Source of the DNA: Methanovulcanius yangii
GTDB taxonomy: Archaea > Halobacteriota > Methanomicrobia > Methanomicrobiales > Methanomicrobiaceae
NCBI RefSeq assembly: GCF_018687785.1
Contig: NZ_LTBL01000001.1
Location: 62,001 to 126,000 of the forward strand
DNA length: 64,000 nt
Direction of reading: 5' to 3'
Of this stretch, positions 16,057-26,400 are shown piece after piece (the stretch's first letter is position 1; each line of letters begins with the position of its first letter). The translations under genes and the position numbers were made by a program. The notes below the pieces were generated by a model. The model made no database searches. It had not been told where the DNA came from and worked only from the letters and a program-made list of their open reading frames with translations.

Positions 16057-17922
16057 TTATTTCTCGTCATGGACCTCGAAATCGGCATCGACGACGTCCT
16101 CGCCGCCCTTCCCTTCCCCTCTCTCCCCGCTGCCGGTATACCCCGGCTGCGGGCCCGCCGCCTGCTGCCCGGCCGTCTGCTGGTAGACGGCGCTGCCCGC
16201 CTCACTCAGGGCGGTCCTGAGACGGTCGGTCTCGCTTCGGATCGTGTCCATGTCATTCTCCGCGAGGGCCGCCTTCACGGCTGCTATCGCCGTGTTCACC
16301 TTGTCCGTCTGCTCGGTGGTGAGTTTCCCGGCAAGTTCGGCAATGGTCTTTTCCGCCGTATAGACAAGGGAATCGGCGTTGTTGCGGACCTCGACCTCCT
16401 CTTTTCGCCGCCGGTCCTCCTCTTCGTATTCCTCCGCCTCATGCACCATCTTCTCGACATCGGACTCCGCAAGCTTCGTCGAGGCGGTGATCGTCATCTT
16501 CTGCTCCTTCCCTGTCCCGAGGTCTTTGGCGGAGACATTGAGGATGCCGGACGAGTCGATATCAAAGGTCACCTCAATCTGGGGGACACCCCGCGGGGCG
16601 GGAGGGATGCCGACGAGATTGAACTGGCCGAGGCTGACATTGTCCGCCGCCATCGGCCGTTCGCCCTGAAGCACATGCACCGTAACGGAGGTCTGGAGGT
16701 CTGCCGCGGTGGTGAAGATCTGGCTCTTTTTGGTGGGGATGGTGGTGTTTCGTTCGATGAGCTGGGTCCGCACCCCCCCGAGCGTCTCGATGCCGAGGGT
16801 GAGCGGGGTGACGTCGAGGAGCACCATGTCGGTGATCTCGCCTGCGAGGATGCCGCCCTGAATGGCGGCGCCGATTGCAACACACTCCATCGGGTCGATG
16901 CCGCGTTCCGCCTTTCTTCCGATATGGTCTTCGATGAATTTCTGGACGACCGGCATCCGGGTCGGACCCCCGACGAGGATGACCTTCTCGATATCGTCCC
17001 TGGTCAGTCCGGCATCCTTGAGCGCCTGTTCGAACGGGGTGATGCAGCGTTTGATCGTCGGTTCGACGAGCTGTTCGAGCTTTGCCCGGGAGAGCTTCAT
17101 CGAGAGATGTTTTGGCCCTTCCTGGGTGGCGGAGACATAGGGCAGGTTGATCTCGGTCTCGAGCACGGTCGAGAGTTCGATCTTCGCCTTCTCCGCCGCC
17201 TCCCTGACCCGGTTAACCGCCATCTTATCCTTGCGGATATCGATGCCCTCCTGTTTCTGGTACTCGGCGGCGATCCATTCGAAGACGGCGTCATCCATAT
17301 CCGTTCCGCCGAGATGGGTGTCGCCGGCCGTTGCAAGCACCGTGAACGTCCCGCCACCGAACTCCATGATTGTCACATCCAGCGTGCCGCCGCCCAAATC
17401 GAAGACGAGGATCTTGTACTCCCCGCCCCGGTCGAGCCCGTAGGCCATCGATGCGGCGGTGGGTTCGTTGACGAGCCGGACGACATCGAGACCGGCGATC
17501 TTCCCGGCATCCTTCGTTGCCGTCCTCTGGTTGTCATTGAAGTAGGCCGGGACCGTGATCACGGCCTTCGTCACCGTCTCACCCAGAAACGCCTCCGCAT
17601 CCCGTTTGATCTTTTTGAGGAGAAACGCCGAGATCTGCTGCGGCGTATAGTCCTTGCCGCGAATATGGTAGACATGGCTCGTGCCGATCTTTCGTTTTGC
17701 CGCCGTGACCGTCCCTTCGGGGTTGCTCACCGCCTGCCGCCGTGCCGGTTCTCCCACGAGGAGCTGGCCGTCGGCCGCAAATGCGATATACGAGGGAAAC
17801 ATCTTCCCTGCGACCGTCGCCCCCTCCGCCGAGGGGATGATGGTGGGTTTGCCGCCCATCATCACCGCCGCCTCGCTGTTCGATGTTCCCAGATCAATTC
17901 CGATTATCTTCTCTTTGCCCAT
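16057..17922 (-). CDS. dnaK: Chaperone DnaK (Hsp70)
   Basis: A 621-residue Hsp70. The ATPase domain has [13 protein letters not shown] at the N-terminus, [10 protein letters not shown], the phosphate loop [13 protein letters not shown], and the linker region [13 protein letters not shown]. The substrate-binding domain follows, and a Gln/Gly-rich tail ends EVHDEK. The protein binds hydrophobic peptides in an ATP-dependent cycle run by DnaJ and GrpE. The ATG at 17922 has AGGTGAGGAG just upstream; a GTG at 17931 is an alternative. It overlaps the grpE 3' end by 29 bases, giving translational coupling. Confidence 0.97.
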   Translation of the reverse strand: MGKEKIIGIDLGTSNSEAAVMMGGKPTIIPSAEGATVAGKMFPSYIAFAADGQLLVGEPARRQAVSNPEGTVTAAKRKIGTSHVYHIRGKDYTPQQISAFLLKKIKRDAEAFLGETVTKAVITVPAYFNDNQRTATKDAGKIAGLDVVRLVNEPTAASMAYGLDRGGEYKILVFDLGGGTLDVTIMEFGGGTFTVLATAGDTHLGGTDMDDAVFEWIAAEYQKQEGIDIRKDKMAVNRVREAAEKAKIELSTVLETEINLPYVSATQEGPKHLSMKLSRAKLEQLVEPTIKRCITPFEQALKDAGLTRDDIEKVILVGGPTRMPVVQKFIEDHIGRKAERGIDPMECVAIGAAIQGGILAGEITDMVLLDVTPLTLGIETLGGVRTQLIERNTTIPTKKSQIFTTAADLQTSVTVHVLQGERPMAADNVSLGQFNLVGIPPAPRGVPQIEVTFDIDSSGILNVSAKDLGTGKEQKMTITASTKLAESDVEKMVHEAEEYEEEDRRRKEEVEVRNNADSLVYTAEKTIAELAGKLTTEQTDKVNTAIAAVKAALAENDMDTIRSETDRLRTALSEAGSAVYQQTAGQQAAGPQPGYTGSGERGEGKGGEDVVDADFEVHDEK

Positions 17923-18442
17923 TCTCCTCACCTTCTTCTCCGGATGTCTTCTCCGCGACCATCACCTTCGATGGCCGGATCACTTTTGATTTCAGGCGGT
18001 AGCCCTTCCCGATCTCGCCGACGATGGTGCCGGGCTCTTCGGCACAGTGCTCTTTGCAGAGGACCTCATGGAGGGCGGGGTCGGCCTTCTTTCCCATGCA
18101 AACGATTGGTTCGAGCCCGTATGCCGCGAGGATCTTCACCATCTTCCGGTAGACCATGCCGACCCCTTCCCGGTTCTCTTCGTCCTTTAGTGACGGGAGC
18201 GCCTGCTCGAAATCGTCGAGTATGACGAGGAGATCGGTGATCAGGCGCTCGTTTGCACGGGACGCCATCGCCCCCTTCTCCTTTTCAGACCATTTCCGGT
18301 AGTTGTCGAACTCTGCCTGAAGGTACTTGAGCTGTTCCAGCCGCTCCTCTGCAAGATGCGTCATCTCAGCAAGCTCGGTTTTCAGCCGTTCTCTCTCGTC
18401 GGCCGGTTCGGTCCCTGCCGCCGTGCCGGGTTCTGCCGCCAT
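17894..18442 (-). CDS. grpE: Nucleotide exchange factor GrpE
   Basis: A 182-residue GrpE. A long N-terminal helix (about 15-90, with '[17 protein letters not shown]') forms the dimer stalk. The C-terminal beta domain contains 'ALHEVLC' and '[22 protein letters not shown]', the DnaK-contacting signature, here quoted in two parts by residue order. It releases ADP from DnaK. It is the first gene of the chaperone operon and the start lies about 30 bases after a TATA element, so the leader is extremely short. Confidence 0.95.
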   Translation of the reverse strand: MAAEPGTAAGTEPADERERLKTELAEMTHLAEERLEQLKYLQAEFDNYRKWSEKEKGAMASRANERLITDLLVILDDFEQALPSLKDEENREGVGMVYRKMVKILAAYGLEPIVCMGKKADPALHEVLCKEHCAEEPGTIVGEIGKGYRLKSKVIRPSKVMVAEKTSGEEGEENGQREDNRN

Positions 18443-18468
18443 TATGGAGTGCTTACCTCTTCAGGAGG

Positions 18469-18475
18469 TATTTAA
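18469..18475 (-). promoter_or_regulatory. TATA box of grpE-dnaK-dnaJ operon
   Basis: TTAAATA on the minus strand centred 30 bases before the grpE ATG (18442). The preceding bases CAAACC are a plausible BRE. No separate heat-shock operator was recognised. Confidence 0.5.
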
Positions 18476-18684
18476 GGTTTGTTGCGGAGAGGCCATCCAC
18501 ATGCCGGGGAAGGGCTCCTTGATATACTGCAAGTAGCCATTGACCACTGTCCCCTCGTTGACATCGACGAAAATGGTGATTATTCAAATATCGGCATTAA
18601 GGGATCAAAAGCTGATGCTTGGGATGAAGACCATCCGGGCGGATCGAACCCGCCCTGCCGGTTGCATCGAAAGTGCGGGAAGGT

Positions 18685-18843
18685 TCAGCCCCCGACCATC
18701 GTCGTTTCACATTTCGGGCATCTCATGCTCCAGCAGGGCACCGCCGGGCTCTTGTCGGCCTTGTAGCCGCACTGGGGGCAGATGCACTTCGAAGGTGGGT
18801 TGCCCCGCCGCTGCTGGCCTGCCCCATGATGAGTATCGGGCAT
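18685..18843 (-). CDS. 52-residue zinc-ribbon protein (paralogue A)
   Basis: A 52-residue protein with cysteines arranged CICPQCG near residue 20 and CWSMRCPKC near residue 37, a zinc ribbon or rubredoxin-like knuckle pair. The N-terminus is Gly/Gln/Arg-rich (GAGQQRRGNPPSK). A second protein of exactly the same length and pattern is encoded at 20490-20648 on the same strand. A GGGCGG/CCGCCC hairpin lies in the spacer just downstream (about 18637-18655). The function is unknown; such proteins may bind nucleic acid or partner proteins. Confidence 0.7.
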   Translation of the reverse strand: MPDTHHGAGQQRRGNPPSKCICPQCGYKADKSPAVPCWSMRCPKCETTMVGG

Positions 18844-18894
18844 ATCGTTTACCGCCCGAGTATAGGGCCGATGAAAGATAAGTATTTGCGGGAA

Positions 18895-19440
18895 TCAGCC
18901 GTCGAGGAGATACGACAACGTTCCTTCCTCGATGCCTTCGCCCTCTTCCTTCGTGCCGGCGTAGATGAAACCGGTTTTTTCCAGCACCCGGATAGATGAG
19001 GGAAGGTCGGGCGAGGTGGTGGCCTGGATGCGGACGACCCCCGGGAGCTCAAAGATGACGGGAAGAAGGGCCCCGACGGCCTCCGTCGCGTACCCCCTGC
19101 CCTGAAAGGCGTCCAGAACGGAATAGCCGATGCCGACGGTGCCGGGCTCTCCCCGAATAGCAGTGATGCCTCCGCTCCCGATGAGGGTGCGCTCCCCTGT
19201 GTCGGCGCCCCGCAGTATCCAGTACCAGAAGGCAAAATGGGGGTCGGATGGTTCCTCCGCCATTTGGCAGAAGGCTTTGCGGACGGTCTCGTCGAGGAGA
19301 GTGGGGGGCCATTTCGTGGGGACGTCTGCGTGGAGAAGACGGCGAAGGGCGTCGTGTCCATTGAGATCCGCCGCCAGCATTGCATGGGTGGCGGGAATCA
19401 GTTCCAGACGGTCCGTGGTGATGGATAATAAGGTGTCCAT
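18895..19440 (-). CDS. GNAT-family N-acetyltransferase (RimJ-like)
   Basis: A 181-residue GNAT protein of the RimJ/RimL type. It opens 'ITTDRLELIPATHAM', has the acetyl-CoA pyrophosphate loop GRGYATEA (Q/R-x-x-G-x-G/A) and a C-terminal 'SSIRVLEKTGFIYAG'. The family moves acetyl groups from acetyl-CoA to protein N-termini or small amines; the substrate here is unknown. The ATG at 19440 follows AGGACGAG; an ATG at 19461 is also in frame but has no ribosome site. Confidence 0.85.
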   Translation of the reverse strand: MDTLLSITTDRLELIPATHAMLAADLNGHDALRRLLHADVPTKWPPTLLDETVRKAFCQMAEEPSDPHFAFWYWILRGADTGERTLIGSGGITAIRGEPGTVGIGYSVLDAFQGRGYATEAVGALLPVIFELPGVVRIQATTSPDLPSSIRVLEKTGFIYAGTKEEGEGIEEGTLSYLLDG

Positions 19441-19668
19441 AACTCGTCCTGTGTCATCCAATGGGTTGGGGCGCAGAAGCGATTGAACCTTCCTTTCAGA
19501 GACGCGCCGCTATCCGTGACCCCCCGCAGGGAGAGAGTAAAAAAATTCGGGGGGTGGATAGGTTCACCACACATGCCTCCTCCTGGTACATCGAATCATT
19601 CTTCTTTTCAGGGATTGTTTAATTGAACTATTCTAAACGGAGCTTCGCCATAGAGGGGGCGTTCGTGC

Positions 19669-20364
19669 ATGTATCAGGAGGCAATCATCGAAATGGCAGA
19701 GAAGGGAACGCACCCGGACCGGAAGGGCGGCAAAAAAGGCGCCGGCAACATGGATGAGATAGCAAAGACGATCTTCGCACCGATCTACCCGGTCATCGCC
19801 CGGAATATCGTCGATCGATTCGGGATTGTAAGCGGGGTCTGCGTCGATATCGGGAGCGGGCCTGCATCCCTTGCGATCGCCATCGCGGGACTCACGGACC
19901 TTGCGGTCATCGCCCTCGACTACTCGGACGAGATGCACGAGGCCGCCCGGCGCAATATCGCCGATGCAGGACTCGCCGATCGCATCGAGCTCCTCTGCGG
20001 CGACGTGCACGCGATCCCGCTCCCCGATGACTCTGCCGACCTCATCATCAGCCGCGGCTCGATGTTCTTCTGGGACGACATCCACACTGCCTTCAGGGAA
20101 ATCTACCGGATCCTGAAGCCCGGCGGGAAGACCTGCATCGGCGGCGGGTTTGGAAATGCGGAGCTCTTTGCCTCGGTCTCCGCCGCGATGATCAAAAAAT
20201 TCCCCGAGTGGGAGGAGAAGAACAAGCGGCACATGTCCCCCGAGAACGTGGCGCGGTACCGTACGATGCTCGAGGAGATCGGTGTTCCGCACTACGAGAT
20301 CATCGTGGGCGACGGGGGGTTCTGGATTGTCATCTCCAAATCTGCGGCCGGACGACTCCCCTGA
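19669..20364 (+). CDS. Class I SAM-dependent methyltransferase
   Basis: A 231-residue methyltransferase. The SAM-binding motif I is VDIGSGPASLAIAIA, the acidic residue ending motif II is in ALDYSDEM, and motif IV is 'ADLIISRGSMFFW'. The C-terminal half is short, as in UbiE-like or small-molecule methyltransferases. Two starts are possible: 19669 (AGGGGG upstream) and 19693 (GGAGG eleven bases upstream). GTTTAATTG near 19616 may be the promoter. The substrate is unknown. Confidence 0.85.
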   Translation: MYQEAIIEMAEKGTHPDRKGGKKGAGNMDEIAKTIFAPIYPVIARNIVDRFGIVSGVCVDIGSGPASLAIAIAGLTDLAVIALDYSDEMHEAARRNIADAGLADRIELLCGDVHAIPLPDDSADLIISRGSMFFWDDIHTAFREIYRILKPGGKTCIGGGFGNAELFASVSAAMIKKFPEWEEKNKRHMSPENVARYRTMLEEIGVPHYEIIVGDGGFWIVISKSAAGRLP

Positions 20365-20489
20365 TGATGCAGGCTGTTGCGATTACCTGGTGATGCATGG
20401 CCGGTATGGCGCAGGCTGATGGAAGGTGATACGCCTCTCTGCTGTTAACTGCAATATCGCTGGCTGAAGCGGGAAAAGTCCTTCCTGTC

Positions 20490-20648
20490 CTATTCTCCCA
20501 TCAGCGGCACGCCGCACTTCGGGCACTTCATGCTCCGGCAGGGGACGCCGGGGGTCTTCTCCGCCGTGTGTCCGCACTGGGGGCAGACGCACTTCGTCGG
20601 CGGGTTGCCGCGGCGCTGCCGCCCCCTGCCGTAGGGTATGTCGGTCAT
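20490..20648 (-). CDS. 52-residue zinc-ribbon protein (paralogue B)
   Basis: A 52-residue protein, a close paralogue of the one at 18685-18843: RQRRGNPPTKCVCPQCG, then CRSMKCPKCG. The shared parts are the basic RRGNPP stretch and both cysteine pairs; the linkers differ. The ATG at 20648 is chosen because the matching length and N-terminal block begin there, although longer in-frame starts exist. It lies immediately downstream of the UbiA-like gene on the same strand and may be cotranscribed. Confidence 0.7.
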   Translation of the reverse strand: MTDIPYGRGRQRRGNPPTKCVCPQCGHTAEKTPGVPCRSMKCPKCGVPLMGE

Positions 20649-20700
20649 GTACGCGGCAATATCCCGGTTCTGGATGATAAGAGTATGGACGCTCACAATG

Positions 20701-21666
20701 CTATGGAATGCCGTTTCCCGTCAGATACGACCAGATGAGCACGGCGGTGATGATCGTGATGCAGAGGACGAGGGCTGCGACCGTCCGTGCCGCCGACCGC
20801 CTCCCCGCCGTCCGCGACCCGTCGCACTCCCGCCACCCCACGGCCGCGACGCCGAGGACGGGAAGCGAGGAGACCGCCGGGAGGATGCCCGCCGACGGAG
20901 TGGTGGCAAGGACGAAGAGGAGGGTCGCCGTCCCCGCCGCGGCAAGGATCAGGGTGGCGGAGCGTCGCCGACCCAACCGCACCACGGCCGTTTTTTTGCC
21001 GTGTGCCCGGTCGCATTCGCAGTCGGGGAGTTCGACGGCGAGGATGAAGACCACGCCGAGGGAAGTGAGGGGGAGGGCGAACGGCAGGAAGGCTGCATCG
21101 AGCGTACCTGTTGCGATGAGATACCCCATCCCCGGCATCAGAATGCCGAATGCGGCGGCGGTCGCCCCCTCCCCGAGGCCGCGGGCGGCAAGGCGAACCG
21201 GCGGGGCGGAGTAGGCCCAGCCGATGACGTTGCCGGCGACGACCCATGCCCAGAGGAGGGGCGACCACCCATACCGTCCACTGTACAGGATGAGAAGGAG
21301 AATTGAAGCGGCGGTGAGGAGGACGGCGCAGGCGAGCGCCGCCGGGGCGAGATGGCCCTTTCGCTGCAGGACGCCGCTTCCCCCCGAGACGGGGCTTTCC
21401 TCCGGGCAGTCGGAGAAGCGGTCGTAGTACTCGTTGCTGTAGGAGAGCGCGAGGTGGGCGCACCCGAAAACCGCGTAGCCGAGCACGAGTTGTCCTGCCG
21501 GTGGCCACCCGGCGTGGAGGGCTCCCGCCGCCGCCCCAAGGAGAAAGAGAATGGCGCCTGCCAAAAGAAAGGGGAACCTCCCGAGGGCGATGATGTCGCG
21601 GAGTGTGCCCGCGAGGAGCTCACTTCTCTTCGCGTGCGTGGTGGCGGAGGACGGTATAGACGGCAT
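20701..21666 (-). CDS. UbiA-family prenyltransferase
   Basis: A 321-residue membrane protein with about eight or nine helices. Both Asp-rich diphosphate-binding motifs are visible: SNEYYDRFSD (first motif, NxxxD type) and ELPDCECDRAHGKK (second motif, DxxxD followed by GK). UbiA enzymes attach prenyl chains to aromatic or glycerol acceptors (quinones, hemes, archaeal lipids). The start overlaps the end of the UbiB-like gene by 47 bases, suggesting a linked function. Methanomicrobiales are not known to make quinones or methanophenazine, so the acceptor is unclear. Confidence 0.85.
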   Translation of the reverse strand: MPSIPSSATTHAKRSELLAGTLRDIIALGRFPFLLAGAILFLLGAAAGALHAGWPPAGQLVLGYAVFGCAHLALSYSNEYYDRFSDCPEESPVSGGSGVLQRKGHLAPAALACAVLLTAASILLLILYSGRYGWSPLLWAWVVAGNVIGWAYSAPPVRLAARGLGEGATAAAFGILMPGMGYLIATGTLDAAFLPFALPLTSLGVVFILAVELPDCECDRAHGKKTAVVRLGRRRSATLILAAAGTATLLFVLATTPSAGILPAVSSLPVLGVAAVGWRECDGSRTAGRRSAARTVAALVLCITIITAVLIWSYLTGNGIP

Positions 21667-23284
21667 AGATTCCGATGATCACGGCGACGATGTAGCCGAT
21701 GAGCGTAAGGTCGACGATCGTGGTGCAGGCGGCGGTGTCGAACGGGAGGCCCGCGGCGAGGATGATGAGGGAGGAGCCGATGACAAGCGAGGAGATGACG
21801 AGGCCGATGAGGAGCATCGAGGATGCATACTTCATCGCAAGCGCCATCTCGCGGGTGCTCGTGTCCTTCAGTTCGATGGCGAAGTCGCCGCCCGCAAGCC
21901 GGTGGAGGGCCCGGTTGAGCGTGAGAGGAAAGTCGCGGACGCTCGCCGCCACATCGGAGGCGTGGCGGGCGGCCCGGTGGATGTCGCCTCTCTGGTAGAG
22001 GCGGGGGGTGGCAAGCCCGGCCAGAAACGGGGAGACGCTCCGGGTGAAATTGAACGACGCGTCGAGCCGTTCGGCCACGGAGAGCATCATCACGATCACC
22101 TTGATGACGAGCATCATCGTCGTCGGGACGGTGAGGCGGTACTTGCGCAGGATCTCCGGGATCTGCGTGAGCACGAGGGCCATGTCGAACTGGTTCGCCT
22201 CGACGTTGCGGTACTGCTGGAAGACCGCATAGGTGTCGTCCATGAAGGCGTCCGCATCGACGTCGGTGATCGCCACCCCGAGGCGCCGGTAGCACGCGGC
22301 AACCTCCTCGATGTCGTCGTCGGCGATCGCAAGCAGAAGGCGGGTATAGGTCTCGCGGCGCTGGGGGCGCAGGACGCCCACCATCCCGAAGTCGAGGAAG
22401 ACCACCCTGCCGTCCGGGCCGACCAGCAGGTTGCCGGGGTGCGGGTCGGCGTGAAAGAACCCGTCCTCGAAGATCTGTTTGATGTACGCCGTGAAGACCG
22501 CCGTGCAGATGGCACGGGTGTCGTGGTGCAGGGCCCGGAGGGCATCGACGTCATCGATGCGCACCCCCTCGCGGTACTCCATCGTGAGCACCTCGTGGGT
22601 CGTCGTCTCCCAGTAGATGCGGGGGACGACGACGCCGTCCACGGTTCTCATATTCCGGCGGAGCTGGTCGGCGTTCTTCCCGTCGAGGATGAAGTCGATC
22701 TCGCTTCTGATTTGCCGGGCGAATTCGCCAACGAGTCCGGTCGGGTTGTAGACCCGCAGGTGGGGGTACCGCTCCTCGATGCGGCGGGCGAGGTTTTCGA
22801 GGATGACGAGGTCGTTTTCGATCGTCTCCGCGATCCCCGGCCGGCGGACCTTGACGGCGACCCGCCTGCCGCCGGCGAGCGTCGCCAGATGAACCTGCGA
22901 GAGCGACGCCGCTGCAACGGGCTCCTCATCAAAGACGACCTCCGCTTCATCAAGGGGCCCGAACGCCTCCTCGAGGGCGGGACGGATCTCCGAAAACGGG
23001 ACGGGGGGGACGTCGTCGGTGAGCGTTTTGAGTTCGGCGACGAGCCCCGGCGGGAGGAGGTCGCTTCTCGTGCTCAGGATCTGGCCGAATTTGATGAAGA
23101 CCGGGCCCAACTCGACGATCGCCTCGCGGATGGAGACATAGGTCGCCGCATGCTCCGTGTCGGGATGTTTCTTCAGCTTCTCCAGCGGTGCCGATCCTGG
23201 ATAGATCTCATTGACCACGACGCCGAACCCGTGCCGAACGAGGATCTGCACCATCTCACGATACCGCCGGAGAAGCCGCACCAT
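21620..23284 (-). CDS. ABC1/AarF/UbiB-family atypical kinase
   Basis: A 554-residue UbiB-type protein. The family marks are present: the KxGQ motif in FIKFGQILSTRSDLLP, the Ala-rich loop VAAASLSQVH, the catalytic HADPHPGN and the metal-binding FLDFGMVG. Two C-terminal transmembrane helices follow (about 495-550). In bacteria and mitochondria these ATPases support ubiquinone synthesis by handling prenyl lipids in the membrane. It is cotranscribed with the overlapping UbiA-like gene. TATA (TTAATATACC, 23303-23312) is centred 24-26 bases before the ATG, so it is leaderless. Confidence 0.92.
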   Translation of the reverse strand: MVRLLRRYREMVQILVRHGFGVVVNEIYPGSAPLEKLKKHPDTEHAATYVSIREAIVELGPVFIKFGQILSTRSDLLPPGLVAELKTLTDDVPPVPFSEIRPALEEAFGPLDEAEVVFDEEPVAAASLSQVHLATLAGGRRVAVKVRRPGIAETIENDLVILENLARRIEERYPHLRVYNPTGLVGEFARQIRSEIDFILDGKNADQLRRNMRTVDGVVVPRIYWETTTHEVLTMEYREGVRIDDVDALRALHHDTRAICTAVFTAYIKQIFEDGFFHADPHPGNLLVGPDGRVVFLDFGMVGVLRPQRRETYTRLLLAIADDDIEEVAACYRRLGVAITDVDADAFMDDTYAVFQQYRNVEANQFDMALVLTQIPEILRKYRLTVPTTMMLVIKVIVMMLSVAERLDASFNFTRSVSPFLAGLATPRLYQRGDIHRAARHASDVAASVRDFPLTLNRALHRLAGGDFAIELKDTSTREMALAMKYASSMLLIGLVISSLVIGSSLIILAAGLPFDTAACTTIVDLTLIGYIVAVIIGIYAVYTVLRHHAREEK

Positions 23285-23302
23285 GGGTAAGGGAATGGTG
23301 CC

Positions 23303-23312
23303 GGTATATTAA
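23303..23312 (-). promoter_or_regulatory. TATA box of UbiB-UbiA pair (leaderless)
   Basis: TTAATATACC on the minus strand, centred about 24 bases before the ATG at 23284; no Shine-Dalgarno element is present. Confidence 0.5.
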
Positions 23313-23439
23313 TAGGTTGTCGCCGCTCGGGGAAAGGGAACTGTTGGAACATTCGTTACGCTGTAAGTCTCGTTTGAATGGTGAGAATATGGGGAGAAAC
23401 GGGTGAACTGCGCCGTTTGGCCTGTGGCCAACGCGGTTT

Positions 23440-23466
23440 CACGCAAGAGCGTGTTTCAAAAAAAAA
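23440..23466 (-). terminator. T9 tract and hairpin after giant surface protein
   Basis: On the minus strand a T9 run (23458-23466) is followed by CACGC-TCTT-GCGTG (23440-23453). A further inverted repeat TTGGCC-TGT-GGCCAA lies at 23417-23431. Together they form a likely strong transcription end. Confidence 0.55.
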
Positions 23467-23492
23467 GTGGGTGATGCAAATCGACTGCCGGT

Positions 23493-26400
23493 TCAGCGCC
23501 GCTTCCAGAGGAGGGCGAAGGCGCCGAGGGCAATCAGGGGGATGCAGCCGAGCGGTGCCGACCGGGTCGGTCCGGGTGCAGGGGTGGTGTCGGCCGCTGC
23601 GGTTGTCTCCGTCAGGCCGGGTGCGGTGGTGTCGGGGACCACGGTGGGTTGGGTCGTCGAGACTGTCGTTGCGGAAGCATCACCGGCGAAGAGACCGTAG
23701 ATGCTGAAGTGGGTGATCTCTGCGGTGATCGTGCGGGTCGCCGTGTTCACCGTTGCCGGGAGTTCGACCCAAACGCCGGTCTTTTCGTCATAGAACCGGA
23801 TGTTCAGTTCGTCTGCGTCAAGGTCGTCCCATTCGTCGGCGGGGATGGCAAACGTGAGCAGGATCGACGGTGCGAAGGTGGCACCGGTGGGCGTGCACCG
23901 GTAGGCATGGCCGGCGAAGGTGAAGGCGCTGTTCAGGTTGTCGGGCAGTTCTGATGCATTGATCGCCACGATGGCGATCTCCCCGACGGAGGTGCCGTCC
24001 GCATTGTGCGCAACGACGCCCTGTGCAAGCGTGAGCGTGGCAAGACCGTCATCGGCATGGATGAGGGTCTTCTTGAGAACCTTGCCCTCGAAGGAGGTGA
24101 GGATCGTGCCCGTGCCGCCGTCATAGACGAACGGGGTGGTGCTGCTGCCGCTGCCGGAGCCGTGGCGCACCGGGGTCGGCGTAGGGGTGGGTGCGGGGTT
24201 GGTGACGGTGATGAGACCTGTCTTCGTCTCGGTGTCGTTGACCGCTCCGAGGCCGGCCGTGAGGGTGACACTGTAGGTCCCCGCAGTGGTGTAGGCATGC
24301 GACGGGTTCTGCTCCGTTGCAGTGGCACCGTCGCCGAAGTCCCATGCCCAGGTGTCCGGGGCACCGAGCGAGGTGTCATTGAACTGGACGGTCATGCCGG
24401 TAAGCCCTTCCAGCGGTGTTGCGGTGAAGTTTGCGAGCATCGCAACGGTGATTCCGGTCGTTGCCGAGTCGGTGCCGCCCGGCGAGGTCACGAAGAGCGT
24501 TGCCGTGTAGGCACCGGCGGTATCGTACGTGTGTGAGGGGTTCTTCAGGGCCGAATTGGTCGTGTTGAACCATGTGTCATCGCCGAACGACCAGTTCCAG
24601 CAGGCGATCTCGACGCCGGTGGATGCATCGGTGAAGTTGACGGTCAGGTTCGCAGGGCCGGATACCTGGTCGACGGTGAAATCCGCAACCGGCGGGAGCG
24701 GTGTGAGGGTGAAGGCCGCCTCCGTGGTCGTGCCGTTGGTGATGGTCACGTCCTGGACGACGGGGGCTGCATACCCGGTCTTTGCGATGGTGACGTTGTG
24801 GGGCCCTGCAATGACGTTGGTGAGGGTGGTATTGGTCTGCCGGGTGGTGTTGGCCCCGTCGAGCCATATCCATGCATCAGCGGGGGTGGAGTTGACCGAG
24901 AGGTTGCCGTACTCGTGTGCGAGAAGGAAATCCTGCGTGAGCGAGCACCCGTCGGTGATCGTCACCGTGCTGTTGGCCGGGGTGACGTAGTAGTCGAGGC
25001 GGACGGTCACGTTGTGGTCGCCGATCGGCAGGGTGAATTCGTGTTCGGTTGTCTGCGTGGTATTTGCGCCGTCAATCCAGACCCATGCGTCCGATGGGGT
25101 GGAGGTGACGGTGACGTTGCCGGTGAGCAGTTCGAGGGAGAAGTCCGCCGTGGTCGTCGTGGCGTTGGTCACCGTGACGGTCCGGTTTGCCGGGACCTGA
25201 TAATCGGTCTTCGTCACCGTGACATTGTACTCGCCGACGAGCATATCGGTGAGGGTGAAGGGAGTCGTCCGGGTGATATTCATCCCGTCGAGCCATATCC
25301 ACGCGCCTGCCGGGTCGGAGGTGACGGTGATATTACCCATCTCGGGTGTCAGGGCAAAGGTCATCTCCGCCGTCGTGCCGTTGGTGACGGTGACATCCTG
25401 GGGAATTGGGGTGATGTAATCGGTCATCCGGACGGTCACGTTGTGGGGGCCCGCCTCGACATTGAGAAGGGTGCTGTTGGTCTGTCGGGTCGTGTTTGCC
25501 CCGTCGAGCCATATCCATGCGTCCGAGGGAGTGGAGTTGACGGAGATGTTGCCGTACTCGTGTGCGAGGGTGAACTCTTCTGCAAGCGTACAGCCGTCGG
25601 TGATGGTGACGGTCCTGTTTGCGGGGGTGACGTAGTAGTCGAGCCGGACGGAGACGTTGTGATCGCCAATGGGGAGGGAGAATTCATGCCCTGTCTGTTC
25701 GGTGGTGTTCGCGCCGTCGATCCAGACCCATGCGCCGGTCGGAACGGAGGTGACGGTCACATTGCCGGTGAGCGGTGCAAGAGTGAAGTCCACCGTTGTC
25801 GTGGTGGCGTTGGTGATGGTGACCGTCTCGTTCAGGGGGATTTCGTATCCCTCTTTCTGGACCGTGACGTTGCGGGTTCCCACCAGCATATTTGGAATGG
25901 TAAAGGGGGTCTGCTGGGAGATGTTTCCTCCCTCGATCCAGATCCATGCCCCAGCCGGGTCGGAGGTGACGGTCAGGTTGCCCGTCTGCGGCGTCAGTGC
26001 AAAGGACACCGGTGTGGTATTGCCCTCCGTCACCGCGACGTTCTGGGCCGCAGGGGTGACGAACCCGTCCTTTTGTACCGTGACCGCATAGGTCCCGACG
26101 GGAAGGTTCGTGAGCGTGGTATTGGTCACCTCTCCGCGGGGCGTACCGTCAAGGACGATCGTCGCGCCCGAGGGAACGGAGGTGACGTTCAGGTTGCCGA
26201 CGGGGCTTCCGTAGGCGTAGAGGAGGTCGATTGAGAGTCCAAACCAGTTATCAAGATTATCATAACTGATACCAGGGTTGCCGTTGGAATCGGTGGCAAG
26301 GGATACTGTCCCGACCCCATAATCAGGCGTGGCGATGGTCGCAAGCTCCCATCCTGTTCCGTTGTATGAGGCGAACCGTACTGTGTCGCTGTGTCGCGAA

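Noticed and set aside
16069-18225. 718-codon plus-strand frame opposite dnaK and grpE
   Set aside because: Shadow of dnaK/grpE; His/Arg/Asp-rich noise with no domain.
18637-18655. T-arm-like GGGCGG-GTTCGAT-CCGCCC stem-loop, possible tRNA
   Set aside because: The loop phase does not fit a tRNA T-arm, and only about 30 bases separate it from the zinc-ribbon gene end, so no acceptor, D or anticodon arms are possible. It is kept only as a hairpin.
24798-26234. Plus-strand frame of 478 codons inside the PEGA gene
   Set aside because: It is the antisense of repetitive PEGA sequence; apparent repeats are shadows of the real gene.
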